NCBI RefSeq assembly: GCF_024171735.1
Contig: NZ_JAMTCH010000006.1
Span: forward strand, 124,001 to 188,000
Direction of reading: 5' to 3'
Source: Prauserella alba
GTDB taxonomy: Bacteria; Actinomycetota; Actinomycetes; Mycobacteriales; Pseudonocardiaceae
DNA length: 64,000 bases
Both the position numbers and the translations under genes were made by a program. Position 1 is the stretch's first letter; the number at the start of each line of letters is the position of its first letter. Below the pieces are notes generated by a model. It was not told where the DNA came from. It saw only the letters and a list, made by a program, of their open reading frames with translations, and searched no databases. Below are positions 1 through 7,231 of this stretch, one piece after another.

Positions 1-34
1 CGATTTCTTCGAGGACTGCCGCCTTCACCTTCAT
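1..34 (-). CDS. alcohol dehydrogenase-like protein, first 11 codons only (partial)
   Basis: Only the N-terminus is in the window; the gene runs off the left edge. The minus strand reads ATG at 34 followed by KVKAAVLEEI, the usual opening of zinc-dependent medium-chain alcohol dehydrogenases. A GGGAG ribosome-binding sequence lies about 7 bases before the ATG. It is divergent from the AraC regulator, a common arrangement for a regulator and its target dehydrogenase. With 11 residues the family call is suggestive only. Confidence 0.5.
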   Translation of the reverse strand, partial: MKVKAAVLEEI

Positions 35-417
35 GCGATCTCCCGTACGTCGATGGACAGGCGTGAGGTCGTGCGGGCACCCCGCCCCCACGGCCTGTGA
101 TCCGAGTCACGATCCCCAGGTCAACGTACGATCTTCCGGCGCGGCAGCCATAGCGCGATCGCGGCCACAACCGCGCCGTTCCGGCCATGCCGCACTCTCG
201 CGGCCGCACCGGCGTGGCCGTTGACGCGTGATTCGGGCTCGGCGAAACTGGCCGGATGGATCCCGGCAGCGCTGCCGACGTTGTTCCACCGACCGCCGAT
301 CACTCCGGCCAGCAGCACACCGCGAGCCCCGACCCGGATAGCCGCGCCGCGAATGGACGTGACCGGGAGGGCCGTGCCGCAGAGCATCGCGACGCCGCCG
401 TTGCCGACTCCAACCGG
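35..417. other. intergenic region between the dehydrogenase start and araC-type gene
   Basis: This gap holds no convincing gene. It contains the CRP-like site at 96-111 and a possible promoter toward the AraC gene (TTGACG at 221-226, 17-base spacer, GAAACT at 244-249). If that promoter is real, the ATG at 256 would lie upstream of the transcript start, which argues for a later start of the regulator. Confidence 0.4.
96..111. promoter_or_regulatory. CRP/GlxR-like site TGTGA-N6-TCACG
   Basis: The sequence reads TGTGA, six bases, TCACG. This matches the CRP-family consensus TGTGA-N6-TCACA at 9 of 10 fixed positions. It lies 62 bases upstream of the dehydrogenase start on the minus strand, a suitable place for an activator. 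CRP-family regulators in actinobacteria (for example GlxR) bind this type of site. No CRP-family gene is in the window. Confidence 0.45.
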
Positions 418-1443
418 GTGATCGCCGCCATCGCCGACTCGTGGGATCACCCGCGGACGATGGTGGGCGTCTCTACCCTGCTCGACTGGGCCGCCGAGCA
501 CGGGCTCGACCGGCAGGCCCTGCTCGACGGCTCGCACGTCGAACCCGCGCTCCTGCCCGATCCGGTCGCGTTGATCGAAGCCCGCCAGGAACTCGCCGTG
601 ATCCGCAACCTCGTCCTCGCATGCGGCGACCGGCCGGGACTGGGTGTCGACGTCGGTGCCCGCTACCACCTGACGGCGTACGGGCATTTCGGCTATCTCC
701 TCGCGACGTGCGGTTCGGCGCGCGAGATCGCCGAGCTCGGCCTGCGCTACATCCTGCTGACCTTCGCCTTCTCCACGATGACGGCCCACATCCGCGACGG
801 GGACGGCTACGTGCTGGCTTTCGACGCCGACGACGTGCCCGCCGACGTCCGCCGGTTCACCGTCGAACGCGACGCCGCGGCGACGATGCAGGTCCAGCGC
901 GAGGTGTTCCCGGGTGCCGGCCGTGTCCCGCTGCGGGCGGCGCGGTTCGCGTTCCCGCTCGACCGGCCCGGCGACGCCGCGGCCTACCGCAGGCATTTCC
1001 GTGTCCCGGTGTCGTTCGACGCACCACGTACGGAGCTCGTCTTCGACGCCGCGTACCTCGACCACGTCCCGCCGATGGCCAACCGGCACACGGCCAAGCT
1101 GATGACGGCCGAATGCGAACGCATCCGCACCGAACGCCTCCACCGCACCGGGGTGGCCGCGCGGGTGCGGGCGTTCCTGCTCGACCAGACGTCGCTCGAC
1201 CTGACCCTGGAGACGGTCGCCGAACGGCTGCACTACGCACCGCGCACACTCCGCAGGCACCTCGAAGGTGAGGGCACGACGTTCCGGATGATTCTCGACG
1301 AGGTACGGCGGGTCGTCGCCGAGCAGCTGCTGCACGACCCGTCGGTGCCCCGCTACGAGATCGCCCGGCGCCTCGGTTACCAGGACTGGTCCAGCGTGGC
1401 CCGCGCACGCCGCCGGTGGTCCGGCCGCACCGCGGTGACCTGA
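418..1443 (+). CDS. AraC-family transcriptional regulator (Arabinose_bd-like N-terminal domain)
   Basis: A regulator of the OruR/ArgR-like AraC type: an N-terminal ligand-sensing domain of about 200 residues and a C-terminal double helix-turn-helix (VAERLHYAPRTLRRHL, then YEIARRLGYQDWSSVARA). It probably controls the divergent dehydrogenase, since the two share a promoter region. I chose the GTG at 418 (341 aa) because the conserved first helix begins near WDHPRTMVGVS and family members are about 330-340 aa. The ATG codons at 256 (adding a low-complexity 54-residue leader) and 460 are alternatives; none has a strong ribosome-binding site. Confidence 0.85.
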   Translation: MIAAIADSWDHPRTMVGVSTLLDWAAEHGLDRQALLDGSHVEPALLPDPVALIEARQELAVIRNLVLACGDRPGLGVDVGARYHLTAYGHFGYLLATCGSAREIAELGLRYILLTFAFSTMTAHIRDGDGYVLAFDADDVPADVRRFTVERDAAATMQVQREVFPGAGRVPLRAARFAFPLDRPGDAAAYRRHFRVPVSFDAPRTELVFDAAYLDHVPPMANRHTAKLMTAECERIRTERLHRTGVAARVRAFLLDQTSLDLTLETVAERLHYAPRTLRRHLEGEGTTFRMILDEVRRVVAEQLLHDPSVPRYEIARRLGYQDWSSVARARRRWSGRTAVT

Positions 1444-1455
1444 CGAGCCGTCCGG

Positions 1456-1677
1456 TCACCGCTCCCGGCGAGCGGGCGGAACCCACGCCGGAGCGAGCGC
1501 GAGCTGTTCGACCCGTTGGCGCACCAGCGAAATGTGATCCCCCCCCCCGTCGAGATCCGTCCTGCGCGCCGAGGTGGACAGCTGGCGGGGATGCTTGCGG
1601 TACCACAGCGTCGGCGCGTCGAGCACGACTCCTTCGGCGACCGCGGACGCGGCCATGAGCAGACCCGTGTCCTCCAT
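1456..1677 (-). pseudogene. C-terminal remnant of a family-2 glycosyltransferase-like protein
   Basis: The minus strand encodes 73 residues beginning MEDTGLLMAASAVAEG and continuing through LWYRKHPRQLS. This EDTGLL...YRKHPxQ pattern is typical of the C-terminal end of actinobacterial GT2-like glycosyltransferases, where the Asp-bearing segment follows the catalytic domain. The nucleotide-sugar-binding and catalytic N-terminal two thirds are absent. Upstream the frame passes straight into the 21-base tandem repeat. I read it as a 3' gene relic left by a deletion or rearrangement; a short expressed protein is possible but no ribosome-binding site is evident. Confidence 0.45.
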
Positions 1678-1691
1678 ACCGAACAGCGGCC

Positions 1692-1754
1692 CCGGAATCC
1701 CCAACACCATCCCTGGAATGCGCAACACGGGCCCCGGGATGCGCAACACGCGAC
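1692..1754. repeat. 21-base tandem repeat, three copies
   Basis: Three consecutive 21-base units share the core AATGCGCAACACG. The second and third cores (1718-1729 and 1739-1750) match over 12 bases; the first is degenerate (AATCCCCAACACC). The repeat directly abuts the glycosyltransferase remnant, so it may mark the junction at which that gene was lost. Confidence 0.7.
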
Positions 1755-1795
1755 CCCGGGGCCGGGGGTTCCCTCGCACGGCGTAGTGTGCCATC

Positions 1796-1820
1796 TTGTC
1801 CGTACAACTTATGCGTACAA
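1796..1820. promoter_or_regulatory. two tandem GntR-type operator sites upstream of the kdgT-like gene
   Basis: TTGTCCGTACAA (1796-1807) and TTATGCGTACAA (1809-1820) follow each other at a 13-base period. Each is an inverted TTGT-N4-ACAA element (the second has one mismatch), the kind of site used by GntR-family repressors. They lie 48-72 bases upstream of the permease start. The likely binder is the GntR protein encoded last in the same operon; that is inference. Confidence 0.5.
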
Positions 1821-1867
1821 GTTCTCGGCGCGGGATGCTCGCGCCGGATGCCGACAAGGAGGCCGGC

Positions 1868-2881
1868 GTGAGCGACCAGGAAACTTCGCGCGTCCCGATT
1901 TTCGCGACGATGCAGCGGATCCCCGGCGGGCTGATGCTGATCCCGCTGATCCTCGGGGCGATCATCGGCACGTTCGCATCCGGTGCCCTCGAGATCGGCA
2001 GCTTCACCACGGCCCTGTTCGCCGACAGCGCGCTACCGCTGATCGCGCTGCTCATCTTCGCCACCGGAACTCAGGTGAGCGCGCGCACCGGCGGGCCGAT
2101 CCTGGCGACCGCGGGCACCCTGCTGCTCACCAAGAGCCTCATCCCGGCAGGACTGGCCGTGCTGCTCGGCCTGTTCGTGGGCCTCGACGGCATCTTCGGC
2201 ATCTCACTGCTGGCGCTGCTCGCCGCGGTCGACAACAGCAACGGCGGCCTGTGGCTCGCGTTCACCGGCCAGTACGGCGACGAGCGCGACCGCGGCGCCT
2301 ACCTCGCCAGCGCGATCAACGACGGCCCGTTCCTGACGCTGCTGTTCCTCGGCGCGTCCGGGCTCGGCGACATCCCGGTGCTGGCCCTGGTCGGTGCGAT
2401 CGTGCCGTTCCTGCTCGGTGTGCTCGTCGGCAACCTCGACGCCCAGTGGCGCAAGGTCGTCGCCGGAGTGCCGAACGTCGTCATCCCGTTCTTCGCCTTC
2501 GCGCTCGGCACCGGTATCGACCTCGGCGACATCGTCACCGGCGGCGTCAGCGGCCTGGTGCTCGGCGTGATCGTCGCACCGGTCACGGGCTTTCTCGTCT
2601 ACCTCGGCTACCGCTTCCTGCTGCGCCGCGGAAAGGCGTCCGGCATCGGCTTCGCCGCGGGCACGACGGCGGGCAATGCGATCGCCACCCCCGCGGTCGT
2701 GGCCGCCGCCGACCCGACGTTCCAGCAGTACGTCGGCACGGCCACCGCGCAGATCGCCGCGTCGGCGCTCGTCACGGCGATCCTGGCACCCTCGATCGCA
2801 GCGTTCATGCTCAAACGCTCCGGGGCGCTCGTGAAACCGGCCCCGGCCACGGAAGCCGCCGGATCGGCCGAACCCGCATGA
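1868..2881 (+). CDS. KdgT-family sugar-acid permease
   Basis: A 337-residue integral membrane protein of the 2-keto-3-deoxygluconate permease family, with about ten hydrophobic helices from residue 15 on and the typical opening IPGGLMLIPLILGAIIGTF. It should import a sugar acid by cation symport. The GTG at 1868 has AAGGAGG five bases upstream; a longer reading frame from 1796 would run over the operator sites. The stop overlaps the start of the downstream kinase (ATGA). Next to a four-carbon-acid kinase and a PdxA2-type dehydrogenase, the cargo is more likely D-threonate/D-erythronate or a related acid than ketodeoxygluconate. Confidence 0.85.
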   Translation: MSDQETSRVPIFATMQRIPGGLMLIPLILGAIIGTFASGALEIGSFTTALFADSALPLIALLIFATGTQVSARTGGPILATAGTLLLTKSLIPAGLAVLLGLFVGLDGIFGISLLALLAAVDNSNGGLWLAFTGQYGDERDRGAYLASAINDGPFLTLLFLGASGLGDIPVLALVGAIVPFLLGVLVGNLDAQWRKVVAGVPNVVIPFFAFALGTGIDLGDIVTGGVSGLVLGVIVAPVTGFLVYLGYRFLLRRGKASGIGFAAGTTAGNAIATPAVVAAADPTFQQYVGTATAQIAASALVTAILAPSIAAFMLKRSGALVKPAPATEAAGSAEPA

Positions 2882-4152
2882 CCGGCAGCGCGGAACCCGT
2901 TGCCCCGCGACGCCACCGCCCGCACGACGTCGTGATCGTCGCCGACGACGTCACCGGCGCCGGCGACACCGCCGTGCAGTTCGCGGAGGCGGGCTGGACG
3001 GCCGAGTTGCGGCTGCAACCGGGCACGAGCGAGGCCCAGGTCGTCGCCGTGAGCAGCGACTCGCGTGCGTGCCCGGCTTCCGACGCCGCAGCCCGGGTCC
3101 GGCGGACGACGGCCGAGACACCGGGTGTGCGGATGTTCAAGAAGATCGACTCCACGGTGCGGGGCCCGATCCGTGCCGAGGTCGACGCGTTGCTGGAGGA
3201 GCTCGGCCCGGAGGCGGTCGCGGTCGTGTGCCCGGCGTTCCCCGGAGTGGGCCGCACCGTCGTCGACGGCACGGTGCTGGTCGACGGCGTGCCCGTCGGC
3301 GACACCCCGGTGGGCCGCGACCCGGTCACCCCGGTGACCGAGAGCCACCTGCCGACGCTGCTCGGCGCACCGCGGGTGCGGCTCGACCCCGCCGGCGATC
3401 CGGCGGAATGGGCGACCCGGGTCCGCGAGTCCGGGCCGGTGGTGGTCGTCGACGCCGCGACCGATGCCGACCTCGACCGCATCGCACACGCCATCGGCGC
3501 CCTCGGCGACGACGGACTGCCGGTCGGGGCCGCAGGCCTGGCAGGCGCGCTCGCCCGCCGGTGGCGCCCGTCCACTCCCGCCGCACCCGTGTCGGCACCC
3601 GCACCGGCCGACCCCGGCGGCACGGTGCTGGTCGTCGTGACGAGCCTGCACGCCGCGGCTCGCACACAGGTGCAGGCGCTGCTCGACGGCGGCGCCACAC
3701 ACCACGAGCCGACCCCGCACCAGCTGCTCGACGACGACGCGTGGCAAGCCCTGCTGGACAGCCTCCCCGCCGCAGCCGCGACCGGCGCGGACACCGCACG
3801 GCCACGCACGATCGTGCTCAGCGCCCCGGAACGGGGTGAGACCCGGGTGCCGCCCGACCTCGTCGCGCGCCGCCTCGCCGAGGCCGCGGCCCGGCTCGTC
3901 CGGACCATCACACCCGCGGGCCTCGTCGTCACCGGCGGCGACGGTGCCCGCGCCCTGCTGGCCGGCCTCGGCAGCAGCGGCATCCGGCTCGACACGACCG
4001 GCACCGGGGCCGGAGCAGGCGTCGCGACGGGCACGGTCGTGGCAGGCCCCGCCGAAGGACTGCCGATCGCGACCAAGGCCGGTGGTTTCGGCGAATCCGA
4101 CGTGTTGATCACGGCCGCACACGCGGTCCGCAGAAGAAGGAGTGACCGTTGA
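2878..4152 (+). CDS. dtnK: four-carbon acid sugar kinase (D-threonate/D-erythronate kinase family, DUF1537)
   Basis: A 424-residue kinase of the OtnK/DtnK family. The N-terminal domain begins VVIVADDVTGAGDTAVQFAEAG and holds the FKKIDSTVRGPIRAE signature; the C-terminal nucleotide-binding domain holds LVVTGGDGARALL and ends with TKAGGFGESDVL. The family phosphorylates C4 sugar acids at O4. The product is the substrate of the PdxA2-type dehydrogenase encoded next, matching the published D-threonate pathway. The ATG overlaps the permease stop by four bases and the gene overlaps its downstream neighbour by TTGA. Exact epimer specificity (threonate or erythronate) cannot be read from sequence. 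Confidence 0.85.
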   Translation: MTGSAEPVAPRRHRPHDVVIVADDVTGAGDTAVQFAEAGWTAELRLQPGTSEAQVVAVSSDSRACPASDAAARVRRTTAETPGVRMFKKIDSTVRGPIRAEVDALLEELGPEAVAVVCPAFPGVGRTVVDGTVLVDGVPVGDTPVGRDPVTPVTESHLPTLLGAPRVRLDPAGDPAEWATRVRESGPVVVVDAATDADLDRIAHAIGALGDDGLPVGAAGLAGALARRWRPSTPAAPVSAPAPADPGGTVLVVVTSLHAAARTQVQALLDGGATHHEPTPHQLLDDDAWQALLDSLPAAAATGADTARPRTIVLSAPERGETRVPPDLVARRLAEAAARLVRTITPAGLVVTGGDGARALLAGLGSSGIRLDTTGTGAGAGVATGTVVAGPAEGLPIATKAGGFGESDVLITAAHAVRRRRSDR

Positions 4153-5204
4153 CGGCAGCGACACAGCCACAGGTGCCGACCCTCGCCCTCACGCTCGGCG
4201 ACGTCGCAGGCATCGGCCCCGAGATCACGGCACGGACCCTGCTGACCCACGACGAGCTCCGCGGCAGCTGCCGCCCCGTCGTCGTCGGCGACGCCGACGC
4301 GTTGCGCCGCGCGGTCACCGGCGTCCTCGGTCTCGACCCCGCCGTCGTCCGCGTCGTCGACCGCCCCGCCGATGCGACGAACGAGCCCGGCGTCATCGAG
4401 GTCGTCCAAGAAGGACCGTCGCTGGCTCACGTGCCCTACGGCGAACTCAGCCGCGACGCCGGTGACGCCGCGGCGCGGTTCGTGACGCGGGCGTGCGCGC
4501 TCGCACGCACCGGCGAGGTCGACGGCATCGTGACGGCACCGCTGAACAAGGCCGCGATGCACGCCGGAGGGCACCCGTGGCCCGGCCACACCGAACTGCT
4601 CGCGCACGAGTTCGGCGTCGACAACTTCAGCCTCGTCCTGTCGGCCGGTGAACTGTACTTCTTCCACCTCACGACACACGTGTCGCTGCGCGACGCGATC
4701 ACCGGCGTCGACGCCGAGCGCACGGACAACGTGCTGCGGCTCGTGGGCTCGTTCGCCGGTGCGCTCGGCAGCCCGGACGAGCCCATCGGCGTCGCCGGTC
4801 TCAACCCGCACGCCGGCGAGAACCGGCTCTTCGGCGACGAGGACGCCGACGTGCTGGAACCGGCCGTGCAGCGCGCCAGGGCCGCCGGCATCAACGCCGT
4901 GGGACCGCTTCCCGCCGACGCGCTCATCCCCCAGGCCGTCGGCGGGAAGTGGCGCTTCGTCGTCGTCTGTTACCACGACCAGGGGCACGCGCCGTTCAAG
5001 GCGGTCTACGGCGACGACGGCGTGAACATCACGGTCGGACTGCCCGTGGTGCGCGTCTCGGTCGATCACGGCACCGCCTTCGACATCGCGGGCAAGGGCA
5101 TCGCGCGCGAGGCCAGTCTGGTACTCGCCGCGCGCCGCGCCGCCGAGCTCGCACCCGGCTGGCATCAGGTGTGGGAGACGGCGCGGACGGGGGCGACGTC
5201 GTGA
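4149..5204 (+). CDS. pdxA2: PdxA2-type 4-phospho-D-threonate 3-dehydrogenase
   Basis: A 351-residue PdxA-family NAD-dependent dehydrogenase. Predicted divalent-metal ligands are H177 (TTHVSLRD), H221 (LNPHAGEN) and H276 (YHDQGHAP). PdxA2 oxidises and decarboxylates 4-phospho-D-threonate or -erythronate to dihydroxyacetone phosphate. The position straight after the DtnK-type kinase is why I prefer this role over vitamin B6 synthesis. The start is a TTG inside the kinase stop (TTGA) with AAGAAGGAG ahead of it. Confidence 0.85.
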   Translation: MTAATQPQVPTLALTLGDVAGIGPEITARTLLTHDELRGSCRPVVVGDADALRRAVTGVLGLDPAVVRVVDRPADATNEPGVIEVVQEGPSLAHVPYGELSRDAGDAAARFVTRACALARTGEVDGIVTAPLNKAAMHAGGHPWPGHTELLAHEFGVDNFSLVLSAGELYFFHLTTHVSLRDAITGVDAERTDNVLRLVGSFAGALGSPDEPIGVAGLNPHAGENRLFGDEDADVLEPAVQRARAAGINAVGPLPADALIPQAVGGKWRFVVVCYHDQGHAPFKAVYGDDGVNITVGLPVVRVSVDHGTAFDIAGKGIAREASLVLAARRAAELAPGWHQVWETARTGATS

Positions 5205-5262
5205 CCGCCACCCCACCGGCCTGCCGGTGCCGGACTCGGCCGGCTTCGTAGACTGCTGCGCC

Positions 5263-6159
5263 ATGGGCGTCGACCGCAGCACACGCGCACCGCTGCACCA
5301 GCAGGTCGCGGACGCGTTGCGCCAGGAGATCCTCGGCCACGACCTCCCGCCCGGGGAGGCCCTGCCGAGCGAAGCGACGCTGTGCGACCGGTTCGGCGTC
5401 GCACGCAGTGTCGTGCGCCAGGCCGTCGCCGGTCTCGCCGGCGACGGCCTCGTGATCCGCAGGCAGGGCAGGCCGACGATCGTCGCACCTCCCGCCGAGT
5501 ACCGCCGCCTGGTGCAGCGCGCCACCGGCATGTTCGACCAGTTCGCGCGGCGCGGGCACCAGTTGCGCACGACGATCCGCGACCTCTCCCCCGCACCGCC
5601 CCCACCCGGCGGACGCGACTTCCTCGGCACCGACGACACGATCCGGATCGAACGGGTCCGCCTCGTCGACGGCGACCCACTGTCCTATGTGCGCACCTGG
5701 CTGCCCGCCGAGCGCGTACCGGACCTGCGCGCCGAGCATCTCACCGACGCGTCGTTGCACCGGCTGTTGACCCGGAACTACGACCTGCGCCCGATGCGAG
5801 GCAGGCGGCAGGTCCACGCCGTGGCGGCCGACGAGCTCCTCGCCGACGCGCTCGACGTCGCCACCGGCGGACCGCTGCTGCTACTCGAAGGCGGCACGAC
5901 CGATCAGCACGACCGGCCCCTCGAATGGTTCAGTGCCTGGCACCGCGCCGACCGCGTGGTGTTCGACATCGACGTCTCCGAGTCCATGGAGACGCTCCGC
6001 CTCGACTCGGCCGAGGCCGGGCACCCCGCGGACGAGGGTGCCCGTGCCGACCATGGCGATGACGTCGCCGGTGACCACGGCGGTGAGCCCGGCGGCGACA
6101 CCGTCGACCTCGAACGCGCGCGCAGGCTCCTCGCCGAGCTGACCCGTATCCTCGGTTGA
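5263..6159 (+). CDS. GntR-family regulator with UTRA domain
   Basis: A 298-residue HutC-type GntR regulator. The N-terminal winged helix-turn-helix (PPGEALPSEATLCDRFGVAR, then SVVRQAVAGLAGDGLV) is followed by a UTRA effector domain (IERVRLVDGDPLSYVRTWLP) and an acidic, low-complexity tail with repeated Asp/Gly. It is the last gene of the sugar-acid operon, 58 bases after pdxA2. It is the natural candidate to bind the tandem TTGT-N4-ACAA sites upstream of the permease and to sense the acid or its phosphate. The ATG at 5263 fits the first helix; an in-frame GTG at 5227 would add 12 residues. Confidence 0.85.
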   Translation: MGVDRSTRAPLHQQVADALRQEILGHDLPPGEALPSEATLCDRFGVARSVVRQAVAGLAGDGLVIRRQGRPTIVAPPAEYRRLVQRATGMFDQFARRGHQLRTTIRDLSPAPPPPGGRDFLGTDDTIRIERVRLVDGDPLSYVRTWLPAERVPDLRAEHLTDASLHRLLTRNYDLRPMRGRRQVHAVAADELLADALDVATGGPLLLLEGGTTDQHDRPLEWFSAWHRADRVVFDIDVSESMETLRLDSAEAGHPADEGARADHGDDVAGDHGGEPGGDTVDLERARRLLAELTRILG

Positions 6160-6292
6160 CGCTCTACAGGGATGGCGTCGTGGGCGCAGAACCTGCGCAA
6201 TTCATTCCGCCTGCCGGAACAATCGTTCGTCGTCACCCGGTAGTGATCCCGCTTGACCCCCGATTTCGGCTGGTGGGACACTTGACGCGACC

Positions 6293-6309
6293 ATTCCTTC
6301 AACAGAAAC
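6293..6309. promoter_or_regulatory. IclR-type operator ATTCC-N7-GAAAC before the iclR gene
   Basis: ATTCC, seven bases, GAAAC forms an imperfect inverted repeat ending six bases before the regulator start codon. The same 17-bp pattern occurs twice, plus one degenerate copy, in the livK/CoA-transferase promoter region about 10.7 kb away. The position suggests autoregulation by the IclR protein. Confidence 0.6.
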
Positions 6310-6315
6310 GATGTC

Positions 6316-7203
6316 GTGGCCGAACGCATGGTTCCGTCCTCGCAGGCTCCGTTTTCGCAGGGCGCGTCACCCCAGCACTCGTCACCCCAGCAGCCGCCTC
6401 CCCATAGCGCCGTGCCGTCGCAGGGCGGTACGGGCACCGAGGCCGCAGCGCGCGTCGCCGACGTGCTGTTGCTGTTCACCGGCGGCCCCGAGTATCTGGG
6501 TGTCAGCACGATCAGCCGCCAACTCGGCATCTCCAAGGCCGTCGTGTACCGCATCCTCCAGTCGCTGGTGTCGCGGGACGTGCTGGCCACCACGCCCGGG
6601 GTCACCGGCTACCGACTCGGCCCCGCGGCGGTCGCACTCGGCGCCAGCGCGCTCCGCCGGTTCGACGCCAAGACCGCGGCCGCCCCGGTACTCCGGCGCC
6701 TCCGCGACGAGACCGGCGAGACCACCACGCTCTCCGGCCTGGTCGGCGACGAACGGGTGTACCTCGAGCAGTTCGACAGCCGCGCCGAGATCAAGATGAC
6801 CGTCGACATCGGCACCCGTTTCCCGCTGCACGCCGGATCGTCGGGCAAGGCGATTCTCGCGCAGCTGCCGCAGTGGCGGCGCGAGGAGATCCTCGAAGGC
6901 GGCCTCGGCGCGCTGACCGACCGCACCGTCACCGATCCGGCCACGCTGCGCGAGCAGCTCGACGCCATCGGCGCCGACGGGGTCGCGGTGTCCCTCGGCG
7001 AACGGCAGAGCGGCGCCGGCTCCGTCGCCGCCGCGCTCGTGACACCGGACGGCGAGGTGCACGGCGCGATCAGTGTCTGCGGTCCCGAGTACCGCTTCAC
7101 GCCGGAGAAGATCGAGCGCTACCGCGAACTCGTGCGCGAGGCCACCACCGAGATCATCCGGAACTGGACCAACGGGCCCGCCGCGGGCGGGCACCGGGGC
7201 TGA
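6316..7203 (+). CDS. IclR-family transcriptional regulator
   Basis: A 295-residue IclR regulator: a low-complexity Pro/Ser/Gln-rich leader of about 40 residues, a winged helix-turn-helix (STISRQLGISKAVVYRILQS) near residues 65-90, and the C-terminal effector domain with GLVGDERVYLEQFDS, the LHAGSSGKAILAQL pocket and a GAGSVAAALVTPDG core. IclR proteins usually sense an acid from the pathway they control. It lies at the far 3' end of the minus-strand liv/amidohydrolase operon, convergent with it, and its own promoter carries the operator found at that operon's promoter. GTG at 6316 or ATG at 6328 could start translation. Confidence 0.85.
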   Translation: MAERMVPSSQAPFSQGASPQHSSPQQPPPHSAVPSQGGTGTEAAARVADVLLLFTGGPEYLGVSTISRQLGISKAVVYRILQSLVSRDVLATTPGVTGYRLGPAAVALGASALRRFDAKTAAAPVLRRLRDETGETTTLSGLVGDERVYLEQFDSRAEIKMTVDIGTRFPLHAGSSGKAILAQLPQWRREEILEGGLGALTDRTVTDPATLREQLDAIGADGVAVSLGERQSGAGSVAAALVTPDGEVHGAISVCGPEYRFTPEKIERYRELVREATTEIIRNWTNGPAAGGHRG

Positions 7204-7231
7204 CCCCGGCCCCGCCCCGCGGCATGCGGGT

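Larger units (their letters stand above)
1444..1867. other. intergenic region between araC-type gene and the sugar-acid operon
   Basis: A 424-base gap without an intact gene. In order it holds the decayed glycosyltransferase tail on the minus strand, a three-copy 21-base tandem repeat, two GntR-type half-palindromic sites and the ribosome-binding site of the permease gene. Confidence 0.6.

Noticed and set aside
4149-5204. Vitamin B6 synthesis (pdxA)
   Set aside because: The gene is coupled to a four-carbon acid sugar kinase and permease, which is the PdxA2 context; no pdxJ or serC neighbours.
2811-5639. A 942-codon open frame on the minus strand
   Set aside because: It is the mirror of the kinase, PdxA2 and GntR genes, is rich in Arg/Ser/Pro without any domain, and the plus-strand genes have ribosome-binding sites, overlaps and catalytic motifs.
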